This document shows positions 20,851 to 31,750 of a stretch of DNA of 64,000 nucleotides, one piece after another; the stretch's first letter is position 1; every line of letters starts with the position of its first letter. The stretch lies in assembly GCF_902686445.1 (NCBI RefSeq), contig NC_062213.1:8987241-9051240 (forward strand), in the 5' to 3' direction. The position numbers were made by a program, and so were the translations under genes. Source of the stretch: Sciurus carolinensis. Taxonomy: Eukaryota > Chordata > Mammalia > Rodentia > Sciuridae. The notes beneath the pieces are model-generated. The model saw nothing but the letters and a program-made list of their open reading frames with translations. It was not told where the DNA came from and did no database searches.

Positions 20851-22879
20851 AACAGTTTTAGAGCAACAGCTGAATCCAACCAAACCACAGAACCTAATAA
20901 AAACAAAAATACAACCCATGGCTTTTTGCTCATTCTCTCCTGTCCACAGCATGAATCTACTCAGAACAGGCTCACTTAGAGTTGTTTAATGAAGAACACA
21001 GTGATTCCCTCTCTTCTGTGAACCCCAAAGTGATTATTCCAAACCCCACAGTAAGAAGCCAAAGATCCCAATAAATTTTGTGATTGCTGTCTAAATTAGG
21101 TAAAACTGAAGACAGAGCATCTGCTATCAGCTCCTTAGTAGTCACTGGAAAGGACCCCCATCCAACCTCTGGGCCTCCCCCAGCCCTTGGCTGCCTCCCA
21201 CCAGGATGGCCACTCCACGCCAGCTTGAAGTTGGCCAGGTCCAGACAGTGGAGAATGTGGACATCTTGAAACAGAGGCACAAGAAAGGCTGAAGGACCAG
21301 TCAGAAGACACAGCTTGGAGGAGGCAGCTCCTCACGCACCCATGGCTGGAGCCCCCGCGGCTGTCCAGGGTGCCAGCCAATGGTGATGGGGGCCGTGGTT
21401 CTGCCATTAGCAGATTCATGTGAAGGGCCTCTCCCAGGGCTCAGTACAGTAATACAACAATATAGCACAAATAAATACTTATTAAAGAAAGAGGTGGACT
21501 GACTTGGCGGTTTTTGAGGATTTATTTCCCATTTCATCTCCTCTGCATTGCAGGAAGCACCTGCCTTCTCCCCGTTTCCTTGGTTTGAAGTTGTCTATGC
21601 ACCTGTCTCCTCCCCGGGCAGGAGGCTCTTCAAGGGAGAGAATGTGCTGTTTCTCTTTACAGCATCTTGCACATTGCCAGTCTCCTAAGAGACCACCAAT
21701 AAATAGACGCCAAAGGAAAAGAACACTCGCTAGTAACTAGATTACTGTCTCTGCATTAGACTTGCTGCTCTCTCTGGAGCCACGCGGATTTCCTGTGTGT
21801 CTCTGACGTCATAACCTGGGAAGGAAAGAGCACGGACACCTCGTGGCAGCTGAGGCACTCGCACGGCCGGGCGCCTGTGCCTTCGGGGGTGGCATGACTG
21901 TTGTCACGGGGGCATGAATCTCTACCCTGCTCTCTGTCACTTTCAGATAACAGTGGAACAGGAGAAAGAAAGGACGACTATTTTAAAAACCTTGCTTCTT
22001 CTTAAGAGTTGTTAAAGGATGAAACAGAGCTGACAGATGTCAGTCACCTTTTTTCTCTTCCTTCAAGACCACAGAATATACATTTTAAAAAAGAAATGAA
22101 AAAAGTGAGCCGAACGGGTATCACTACATATACATTCCCTTCTTACGAAAAGTGCACAGCTCCCTCCTAAGCCGAGTCGGCGATAGCGTAGGCTGGGGCG
22201 TAAAGGGGTACACAATGCTAAAGACAGGGAACCCCAGGAGAAGGCTCATCTGGCCTTTATGGTGGTCAGAAAAAGGAACGTAGTAACAGAGCATGCTTTG
22301 GACCACCAGGGGAAGGCCCGACAGTGGTCAGTCCATTGGGGGAACCTGGAATGTAAGGGAGCCTTCCATGCCACCAGATGCAGTGTGGAGACTGAGAAAC
22401 GAGTGTGGGGTTGGGACTTTTAACAGAGTTCTCTGAATAAGGCCATGACCTGCCAAGGACTTCCAGAGAAAAATATTCTGCTTGCCAGTGCAGAAAAAAT
22501 CAAAAGAAATCATCTCTCTGTGGGAGTGGGGAAAGTTCCTGAAGACTTGGTTCACGAGCACTTTAGATTTCACCCTTCATTTACCCACTTTTGTAGTCTG
22601 GAGGACAGAAACTAGAAAATTTTAAAATCGTCTGTGGGTTGATTGTAGCCTCGGGCACTTAACAGAACCAAATGCAAACCCTTGTGGAGGTGCTTGTCCG
22701 AAATCCAGACCACCCATGACTCTCAATGATCAAGTCTCTCAGGAGATGAGCTCACATCCCAAACTGCAGAGCACGGAAGCCTTCACCATTGGTGTGAAGC
22801 AGCAGGAAACATACATGATTAGACTCCCTTGAACTGCAGATTTGAATTACTACATGCAAAACATAGTAAGGGGAATAAA
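20851..22879. other. Unassigned DNA with a CpG/CRE cluster
   Basis: No gene or firm repeat is recognised. The segment 21780-21900 has about a dozen CpGs and a palindromic TGACGTCA (CRE) at 21804-21811. A stretch at 21650-21700 weakly resembles an L2 3' end. The part 22130-22580 could be an unrecognised old repeat. Confidence 0.4.
21804..21811. promoter_or_regulatory. CRE palindrome in a CpG cluster
   Basis: The full octamer TGACGTCA, a CREB/ATF site, lies in a 120-bp stretch with many CpGs. Site presence is seen directly. Function is inferred and could be chance. Confidence 0.25.
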
Positions 22880-24250
22880 ATATGGGAAACATGAGAAAGG
22901 AATACTGCATGGTCAATAGCACTTCAGGCATGTTTTTAAAAAGCATGCGGAGCTCTTACAAAAGACATGTGATCACTGAAATTAAAAATATTTTGAGCGA
23001 AACAAAGAACACTAAATTAGACAGCTTGGGGAATCAGTACAATCACTTGACAGGAAGAAATTACCAAGAATGCAGAACAGACAGATCAAGAGATATAAAA
23101 TATGAAGGAGAAGAAGAAAAAAGGATAGAATGAGAAAGTCTAGCCTCATCTAATTGTTTCAGAAAACAAAAGGCACGTAAGGACACAGGGAGAAAGAACT
23201 CTTCAAAAAGAATTGATGATGAAATTCCCAAACCACCAGATTAAGGTAGCCAACCTGCTGGAAAAGATACCCAAACTTGGATGCTTTGTAGTTAAACTGC
23301 TAGACATCAAAGATAGAGATAAAAGTCTGAAAGGCAACCCGAGAGAAATGTCAGATTGCTAAAATGGGATGGTGGTTCAGCCCCCGGTTTTCTCTGTGGA
23401 TGCCAGAAGACAGAGGGCAGATCTCTTCAAAGGTGGAGGGAAATAACTGCTCCTGTAACGTCTCATACCCAGAAAAACGATCATCCCAGAGTGAAGGTGA
23501 ATGAAGACATTTAAATGAGCATAAGTCTGTCACCAACAAACTCTCGCTGAAAGATCTGGGGAAGCATAAGTCATGCAGAAGAAACAGCTTGGAGAGGAGG
23601 CTGAGGAGCAGCAGAGAACCCGTATATGCCCACAAGCCAATGGCAGCCCAAACCCAGGCAAGGGAGGACGTGGCTTAGGAAGAATGAGGCGGAACCAAAG
23701 TGCTCCACCAAGGTCTTAGACGGAGCATGCAAGGAGGCGAACTGATTTTTGTATTGTGTAAGAAATTAGAAAAGGTAAGATTAAGTGTATATTTTATTAA
23801 CTCATTTTGTGGGAAAGTTTTAAAAAGTAATAACTAAAGAAAATAAAATAGTATACACAGAGTATATGCATTTTAGAGCAGTGGAAATAAAAACAAGTAA
23901 TAAAAATGTTATGTAATCAAAAGTAAAGAAAATATAGGAGGAAAAGAATCATAGGAACATGAGTCAAATAGAAAGCAATAATAAAATAGTAGAAATTAAT
24001 TCAAATATTTATGTACATATTATTTAAATATCTAATTATAATTGGTATAATAAACTTCAAGAATGTCAGTAATCAGAAAAACTTACTCATTTTTTTACTT
24101 AACAAACTTTTTGCTGAAGTTCTTCTACAAGATTGGCATACTCTGACAATGGACAAATCTAACCAATTATCAAGTATTTCCTAGTAGGATAGATAAGCTA
24201 ATCTGGCAATATATTATGTAACAAATACGGAGCTAAACAACCAGAGGGAA
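22880..24250 (+). mobile_element. Old LINE-1/HAL1-type fragment (sense)
   Basis: The order 'gatgccagaagacagagggcag', 'cttcaaaggtggagggaaataactg', 'acgatcatcccagagtgaaggtgaatgaagacatttaaa' phrasing and 'gtcaccaacaaactctcgctgaaagatctg' matches the diverged coding or distal part of old L1/HAL1 elements, followed by A-rich sequence to about 24100. All frames are broken. A short near-palindrome follows at 24409-24429. Confidence 0.65.
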
Positions 24251-25970
24251 ATTAATTTATTCATTAATTCAATAACTTTTTAGGATGGTGTAGGCTTTCT
24301 TTTTAGTGTGTTCAAAACAGCTATGTTATGTTAGTGAGCAAAGCAGATAAAAGTAAGGTCCTGGCCCAACTTACGTTTCAGTGGGTGGAGACGGCAGTGC
24401 TCATGGAAAAATATTCATCATGAATATTTCCTTGAGGACCTTAGCCATAGATTTAAGGTCTCATTTTCAAAAGGCTGTGTACTATTCCTCAGTGTGTAAA
24501 TGTTAAACTTGGCTTTCGTGCTTTGAATACTTGCTGCCTTCCTAAGAGGTCCACAACTAGGGAGCCCCTCCCTGCACAAGGATTTCACCCTCCGCTGACA
24601 TCAGATGTTCCCTTAAGACTGTGCAAGGCCAGGAGAGCCTTCACAGCCATTGTGAGTTCCTGGGCCTGTAGTTCAGGTATGCTGCCCACCACACCTGAGA
24701 CTTGAGCTGTCCCTTCAGCCTGGATCCCGCAGGAAACCTTGGAGCTACATCCCACTCACAGGGAAGGTGACCACCAGCAGATTCCGAACTCCTTCTGTGT
24801 TGCAGATCATTTGTTCTGCAGCACAACCTGAAAGCTGATGGCTATAATATACGTATTAAATATATTCGGCTATTTCACCAGGATAAACTCAGAGGTTATG
24901 CCCACTTCTCCACTTCAGAAATGTGATCATCCTTCACAGAACCATGCTTTATGTGGTGACTGTTGGGGCTGCTTTTAGGAGGGTTCTTCAGGAGGTGGTT
25001 TCAAACAGTGTCACAGGAGGACTCTCGGTAGTCTTGAGTTCCAGGTCGACCCATTGCTTGCTGGTACTGTTAAGATTCTTGGCATAAAAATTTAAAAAGA
25101 GAAGATATTTACGACATATTTGGCTTCTCTGGCCACTTGCAAAACTGAAATGGGAAAAATAACAATAACAACAACAAAAATAATTCCCTGAAAAAGTGAG
25201 CACTTGGGTTAGATGAGAGACTACACCGTAAACGCTTTTTGAAAATAGTAATTTAAATATATCAGTTATTACTTTTTTTGTTTTTTTCTGAGCTATGCTC
25301 CACAAACCCAGCTCTGTAAGAGCAGGATGAGTAGCCGTGTCTTCTGCAGGAAGCTTCCTGGGATTTCAGGATGCCTGCAGTACTGATCGGTGACGTCTCC
25401 GTCTGGGGCAGGGACCATGCTTTCTGAGCAAACTCTGGGCTGGTTAATTCCTCCGCACTCCTGCAAGTCATGCTGCTAGTTGACACTGGGAGATTGGTAG
25501 TTCCTGATTAGGATAATAAAGTTTAAGCATTCAAACTCACTTCAAGCATGGATGAAAAGAGGAAGCTGGCCTAGGTCACTCAATAATTCATCAGTGTTTT
25601 TCATGAAGAATTTAGAAAAGCACAGAAATTATTTAACCACACTTTCTAATTAGAAACCAGAAAGCACTCCAGACACACAAAAGTGTTAAGAGAAAAAAAA
25701 ATTTAACTAAGGATAAAAGGGTTGCCTTCTTACTAAATGTAAGTCACGTTACAGTCAAATTCTAAACCAGCGTTCTGTTTTTGACTTATTATATAACATC
25801 TAAGTGCCCAAAATTAATTGGCATGATTGATGCATGATCTATCAGTTTTTAGAGGAAAGATGTGAAATACTACACCACTACAAACTCTTGTGCATTCGTT
25901 TGTGTGTGTGGGATGGGGGTTAATAAAGTCTAGATCATCCAACAGATTTCTTCCTCCTTTCAAAAGGTCT
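24251..25970. other. Unassigned DNA
   Basis: No gene or firm repeat recognised. The sequence is AT-rich with short frames only. Confidence 0.45.
24409..24429. repeat. Near-perfect palindrome
   Basis: Arms of 10 nt (24409-24418 and 24420-24429) are perfect inverted repeats around one central base. The flanking GG and CC would extend the pairing with a two-base bulge. Confidence 0.8.
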
Positions 25971-25974
25971 AGTG

Positions 25975-26535
25975 AAACAGTCACTTCAATGTTTACAGCA
26001 GAACAATCCACAATAACCAAATTATGGAGTCATCCCAGATGCCTAAGCATAGATGAAGGGATTAAGATATGTGGTATGTATAAACAACGGAGTTTTACTC
26101 GGCCATAAAGAAGAATGAAATTATGGCATTTGCTGGTAAGTGGATGGGATTGGAGAACATCCAGTTGAGGGAAATAAACCAGACCCAGAAAGTCAAGAGT
26201 CCAATGTTTTCTCTGGTATGAAGAAGCTAGAGCAAAATGAGGGAAAGAAGGGAAGGTAAGGTGTAGGGAGTTGAAAATCATAAAGACATAGGGAAGATCA
26301 GTGGAGTAGAAGAAGGGGAGACGGGCAGGGGAAGAAAATGCAGAATGAATTTAACAAAGTCACATAAGTGCATATGTAAATACACCACAGTGAATTCCAC
26401 CTTTATGTGTGTCTATGAAGCACCAATCAAAAACAAATGAGCGAAAGGAAGATCAGGAGAGTAGAGGAAGGAGGACAGGGGAGAGAGGAGGAGAGAAAGT
26501 GGGGAATAAGGAGTGATTTTGTCAAAATGAACCTG
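25975..26535 (+). mobile_element. Rodent LINE-1 3' end (sense), with duplicated purine module
   Basis: It starts in the ORF2 C-terminal coding region ('cttcaatgtttacagcag' to 'ccataaagaagaatgaaat'), crosses the ORF2 stop and runs into a purine-rich 3'UTR. The frame is broken. A module starting 'gaagatca' followed by an AG-rich tract occurs twice, at 26293 and 26448, with a spacing of 155 bp. It gives the uninverted reference for the twin-primed copy at 19503. Confidence 0.82.
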
Positions 26536-26886
26536 ACTCTGAAGTATAACTATAAAGCTCTAAAAAATGATATCTCACCCTTTAGTCCAAAAAAGAGTGA
26601 CCAGTTTAGAAGGTGTCTTAGAGACACTGTTTTGTCGGTGACCAAAAAAAGAAAGAAAAAACGTTATACCTTAGAGCTGTGTGCATAATGGCTTTACTGT
26701 GGCAAACCTGTTAAATTACCACTTTTGTTTCTTACTTTAAAAATTGTTGGGGGACATTTTAACTTTCTTTTTCTCTTGTCCTTGTTCTCCACAGGCGCAG
26801 TGGGAGACTCTACTTCCTAAGACCACATCAGGTATTGGTGTAGGGTAGAGGATGGCTGGTCACCAGAGGGAGATCTAAGAAGAGCA
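26536..26886. other. Unassigned DNA
   Basis: No recognised gene. A-rich sequence just after the L1 (26560-26680) may be its tail or flank. Confidence 0.4.
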
Positions 26887-27450
26887 TTTTTTTTTTTTAT
26901 CTCATCCAGATAAACATGTAAAATTTCTTGTGTTTATGGGGGCAGCAGGGACTTTCCCCAAAATCAGTCACTTCCCTCTGTCTCCAAGGGCCTTCAGTGG
27001 CATGTGGCATGGAGAAGAGTCCTGCAGAGCCTCAGGTAGTACTGTAGAACTGTGCCTGTAGCATTGTCCCCATCCTGCTTGGCCACTTGGTAAGGGTCCT
27101 TCATGCCAAGGAAGAGCTCTGACAAGGATGTGTCTCCTGATCCTCCACATTTCTGTCAAAAAAATCATTCCTTTCCCCCGAGTCAACCTGGACTTTCACG
27201 CCATCCATCTTGACCAGTGCAATCTTTCCAACTAGTTTCCATCCACTGCTCCAAGATCCGGGGCCTTTTGCTGTCTTAAAAGTTCTCTATCTCATGTTAG
27301 CTTCCTCATTTCTTCAGGATCCAGCCAAGGCTCGGTGTCAGCTAATCCTTCTCCTAAGTTAATATGATTCAAAATGGTAGTCCATAAGCCTTGTTGATTA
27401 CTTACCCATCTATCAAAAAATTCTAGGAATTCCCCTAGTAAATACATATT
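26887..27450 (-). pseudogene. Probable processed retrocopy with broken frames (parent not identified)
   Basis: A 12-nt A-run on the minus strand (T at 26887-26898) ends a 3'UTR-like stretch with a CATAAA-type variant signal about 30 nt upstream. Further upstream, minus-strand reading gives protein-like text. One frame from about 27447 includes the peptide LGEGLADTEPWLDPEEMRKL (27298-27357), is stopped by TGA at 27292-27294, resumes to a TAG at 27232-27234, then shifts by one base into a frame that reads on to about 27105. Interrupted but protein-like frames ending in a poly(A) are typical of a decayed retrocopy. I do not recognise the protein. Chance frames remain possible. Confidence 0.4.
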
Positions 27451-27463
27451 TATTTACTTCAAA

Positions 27464-27487
27464 TTATATATATAACATATATATATG

Positions 27488-27520
<33 letters not shown>
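27464..27520. repeat. AT microsatellite
   Basis: TA-rich tract with 14 pure AT units at 27491-27518. It lies at the 5' side of the retrocopy and may hide its insertion edge. Confidence 0.92.
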
Positions 27521-27522
<2 letters not shown>

Positions 27523-28289
27523 ATCAATATTAACTGGCTAATGCTCAACCTTTTGACCTAAGAAACACACAATTACTTACAGAATAGTTCACTCTCATAT
27601 GTTATTATAATAATGTATGAAAATATAAAAGCAAAAAGGATGATATAGATTAGATGATGTACTTAAAATTAGCCCATTTCATTTTATATATCCTAGCACA
27701 GAGAACCTTTTTCTTCACTGAAGCATGTTATTATTAATAATGTTCTGCACACTTAGATGTTAAATGTCCTTCTAATTGTAATGACTTTAGACTCTCGTTA
27801 GCTGATATCTCAAGACTTGCCATACACTTGAAGCAAAATTTATCATTAAGAATAGTGGCTCTTAAAACCATCCTTCAAGTAAGTGGGCCATTTTCTCATT
27901 GTCTCATTTTTTTTTTCAGTTATCATTATGATGTTCAAGCCATGATCCTTATTTTCTTGTTTTGTTTTGTTTTTTTCAGGAATATTTTAGACCATCCATC
28001 TATGTACATAGAATCGTGAATCCTCTACAGGTTTTTCAGACTACGGAGCACCTGAAAAACCTGTAAGCAAGTAAATGAGTGTCACTTTTAGGTTCTCCAT
28101 ATGGAAAACTGCCACCTGTCCCTGCAGTACATGTTACCACTTGACACATGGACTAAGGTCTCAAAGATGGTCTGCATATTAAGTGTATAGAAACTTTAAT
28201 TTGCTTTTTATTCCATGTTAAAATAGAAGTAGATCTAACATTTTCTCTTTTAAAAATGCAATATGTAGTTTAACCCCAACATCTGAAAT
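27521..28289. other. Unassigned AT-rich DNA with a perfect hairpin
   Basis: No gene recognised. It contains a 14-bp perfect inverted repeat listed separately. Confidence 0.45.
28026..28065. repeat. Perfect 14-bp inverted repeat (hairpin)
   Basis: Arms at 28026-28039 and 28052-28065 are exact reverse complements (tacaggtttttcag and its partner) with a 12-nt loop at 28040-28051. No transposon family with these ends is recognised. The stem is shorter than a microRNA precursor. Its T-run after the left arm is too short to suggest a Pol III terminator. Confidence 0.9.
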
Positions 28290-29261
28290 ATCATTATTTT
28301 AATTTTTTATTGAGGCATAATTGAAAAATAAAAATTGCGTATATTTAAGGTACACAATGCATGTTTGGATATACGTATATGTTGTGAAATGATTGTCAAG
28401 AGTGCCACAATCAAGCTAATCAACATACCCGTCACTTTACACGTCACCTGGTCTGTGTGTAGTCAGACGCTGAAGACCCCCCTTCCTAGCAGCTGTCAGA
28501 ATGTGCACATCACTGTCGAAGGTAGTCATCATGCTGTGCATTGGGCGTCTAGAACTCGTGCATCATGTGAGGGAAGGTTTGTGCCCTTGGACCAATGTCT
28601 CCCAATTCCCCAGGCCTCTGGACCCTGGCAGTCACTATCCTGATTTCTGCTTCTATAATCTTGTCATTTTTAGATTCTGCATCTAACAGAGCTCATGCCA
28701 TATTTGTCTTTGGGTGTTTGGCTTCTTTCACTTGGCACACTGTCCTCCAGGCCCATCCATGATGTCACAAATGGCAAGATCCCCCTTTTCACGGCCGATC
28801 TCCTTCCTTTCCATTGTTATGCACATGTCTATCACAGTTTCTTTAAACAGTCCTAGTCCTGGGTAGACTTAGAGTGCTCCCTATCTTGTGACTCCTTCTC
28901 CACAATGCCATAATGACCTTAGCTCTTTTATGCTACTTCCTTTTTCTTCTTATGTATACCCCAGGGTGGGATTGCTGGATCATACGGTGCTTCCTTTTTC
29001 AAATTTTGAGGATCCCACATATTGTTTTCCACAATGACTGGACCAGTTTACATTTCCACTAACAACATGTAAGAGTTCCTCTTTCTCTGTGTCTTTGCTA
29101 ACACTTGTTATCTTCCGACTTTTGATAACAGCCATTATAACAGGTTAGAGGTGATAACTCACCACGGCTGTGATTTGCATTTTCTGATGACTAGTGATAT
29201 TGGGTATGATTTTTGGACATCTCTGTTGGAGAAATGTCTATCTATTTGGATCCTTTGCCCA

Positions 29262-29348
29262 CTTCTTTTTTGGTGGCCGTACTGAAGATTGAACCTAAGG
29301 CCTTAGTACGCCAGACAAGCATTCCACCTCAGCCACAGCACCAGCCCC
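29262..29348 (-). mobile_element. ID SINE (antisense) nested in L1M
   Basis: 'ggtggccgtactgaagattgaacctaaggcc' phrasing, then 'caagcattccacctcagcc', is the reverse of the ID element's tRNA-like body with its B-box. The L1 sequence 'tgccca' occurs on both sides (29256 and 29349), which fits a target-site duplication. Confidence 0.85.
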
Positions 29349-31159
29349 TGCCCATTTTTTAATTGGATTGCTTTATGGCTATTGAACTTAGCTATTTCCT
29401 TATCTATGTTGGATATTAACCTTTTACTGAATGTGGGTTCTGCAAACATTTTATCTTATTTCATGTGCTGCCTTTCCATTTGGTTTATTGTTCTGTCAGT
29501 GTGATAAAACCTAGCTTAATGTCATTCTACTTGTTTATTGATTTATTTATTTTTGTTGGCTGTGCTTTCAGTGTCAAAAAAAAAATTTTTTTAATTGCCA
29601 AAACCAATGCCACAGAGTTTTTAATCCATGTTTCTTTCAAATATTATTTCAGTTTCAGGTCTCGTGTTCAAGTCTTTAATCCATTTGAGTTGATTTTTGT
29701 AGATGATTTTCTTTTTTGCTTGTGAATCACTCATTGTTGTTTTATCTTTCAATTTTACTAAATGGATTAGTAAATTTACTAGTTATAACCCATTTGTGGT
29801 GGAGTCTTCAGGGTTTTTTCTATGTCTGCAGAGATTTAACTTCTTCCTTTGCGACTTGGATGCCTTTGTTTTTTCTCTTGCTCTGGCCAGGACTTCCAGA
29901 GCCACATGGAATATAAAATGGTGACAGTTTGTCTCTGTGCCTTGTTTCTAATCTCACAGGAAAGTTGTCAGTTTGCCACTGTTGGGTACCGTGTTACCTG
30001 AGGACTTGTCAAATGTGGTCTGTGTTGAAATCCATTTCTTACATATTGAATATGTGGAGAGTTTGTACTACAAATGGATTTTGAGTTTTGTCAAATGCCT
30101 TTTCTGCATCTGATTCCATCGTGGTTCATTATTGGTCTATTTGGATTTCGTCTTCTTTTCCAATTTAGTCTTGGCAGATTGTGTGTGTTTAAGAGTTAAA
30201 CCATTTCTTCTAGGATATCTAATTTATATGAATTGTCTTTTGTGATCCAGTTGTATTTCTGTGCTGTCAGTTACAATGTCTCTTTCTTCATTTCTGATTT
30301 TATTTAATTTTCTTTTCTATGTCCAGTTAAAGGTGTGTCAATTTTGTTTTAACTTTTCAAGATAGTCTTAGTTTTAACCATCCTTTTACTTTTCTAGTAT
30401 CTGATTTAAAAAAAAAATCTGCTCTGATTTTTTTCATTTCCTTCCTTCTGCTAATTCTGAGCTTACCTCGCTCAACTCACTCTAGTTTCTTGAGCTATAA
30501 GGTTGATTTATTTATGTGAAGTCTTTCTTTTTTTAAATGTTGGCATTTAATGCTTTAAAATATCCTCTTAGAGATGCTTTTGTTGCTTCCAGTAAGTTTC
30601 CGTAAGTTGTATTTCCATTCGCATTTGTCTCAAAATTTTTTATAATTTCATTTTTAATTTCTTTTTTGGGCCTTTGATTTTTTAGGAGCACGTTATTTAG
30701 TTTCTGTTTGTGAATTTTCCCTTTCCTTCTGTTGTGTGTTACCTGGCTCTTCACCATTGTTGTTGGACAAAATACTTGATCAGACTTCAGTTAGTTAAGA
30801 CTCCTGTGGTCTGCCATGCTCTGTGTGTGTCTGAGAGGAGTGAGCATCCTGCAGCTATGGGTGAGATGTTCTGTTCATGTCTTTGTTCCAGTGCTTAGTG
30901 CAAACCGAGGTTCACTTACTGGTTTTCTGTCTGCAGAATCGAACTGTTGCTATGGTGGGGTACTGAGGTCCCCTACTTTTATCATATTGTTGCTTAACTC
31001 TTTCTTCAGATGTTTAGGCTCTCCAGAGCTAAGTGCATATATATGTATTTACAGATGCTATATTTTCTTGCTAATTGATGCCTTTACCATTATACCTTGA
31101 TCTTCTTTGTCTGTTTTTATAGTTTTTTTTTTTTTTTAATTTAAAGTGGACTTCTGTTT

Positions 31160-31245
31160 TGTTGCATTTTTGTGGTGCTTGGAGTTGAATCTGGGGCTTC
31201 ATGATTACTGAGTATGCACTCTCCAACTGGGTTACACCCAGACTA
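31160..31245 (-). mobile_element. ID SINE (antisense) nested in L1M
   Basis: 'ttgtggtgcttggagttgaatctggggc' phrasing and 'cactctccaactgggttacaccca' are the diverged antisense ID body. A T-run at 31119-31138 lies nearby. The target duplication is not clear. Confidence 0.7.
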
Positions 31246-31750
31246 AAGTACGTATTGCCTAACGTACCTACAGCCACCCTTGCATCCTGGCTTCTCCTTG
31301 TGGAAAGTCTGTCCATCCCCTCGTTGTCTATGTGTGCTGGTAAAACTGTAGTGTGTTTCCTGAAGGTGGCACATAGTTGAGACTTTTATTTCAGTCCATC
31401 ATCCACTCTATGGATTTTGTTTGGAGAAGTATGTAAGCCGGTACCCATTTATGAATTCAGGGCAAACAGTACTTCAAGGTACCTTTGCTAGGCGAGGGCT
31501 CACTATACACTTTGTTCATTAATTTCTCACTGCTGGTGCAACTTCTGTTCTTTTACTCCTTTTTATTCCTCTTTCCTACTGTCTTCCTTTGTGACTTGAT
31601 GATTTTCTGCAGTAATGTTTTACTTCCTTTATATTTTTGTGTATCTACTGTAGATGTGTACCATGGGTTTACATAAGACATCTTACAATTATGTCCATCT
31701 ACTTTAAGCTGAGAACAACTTAACTTTGATCATATATAAAATCTCTATAC

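Larger units (their letters stand above)
28290..31750 (-). mobile_element. Long ancient L1M LINE-1 (antisense)
   Basis: From left to right the plus strand shows the L1 read backwards. The 3' end comes first ('ttttttattgaggcataattg', 'gttgtgaaatgattgtcaagag'). The 3'UTR follows ('gggattgctggatcatacgg', 'ccattataacaggttagaggtg'). Next are ORF2 parts ('cttctaggatatctaatttatatg', 'catttctgattttatttaatt'), ending with the Pro/Trp-rich upstream ORF2 region near 31350-31690. About 3.4 kb is preserved with many indels. No frame survives. Two ID SINEs are nested in it. Confidence 0.85.
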
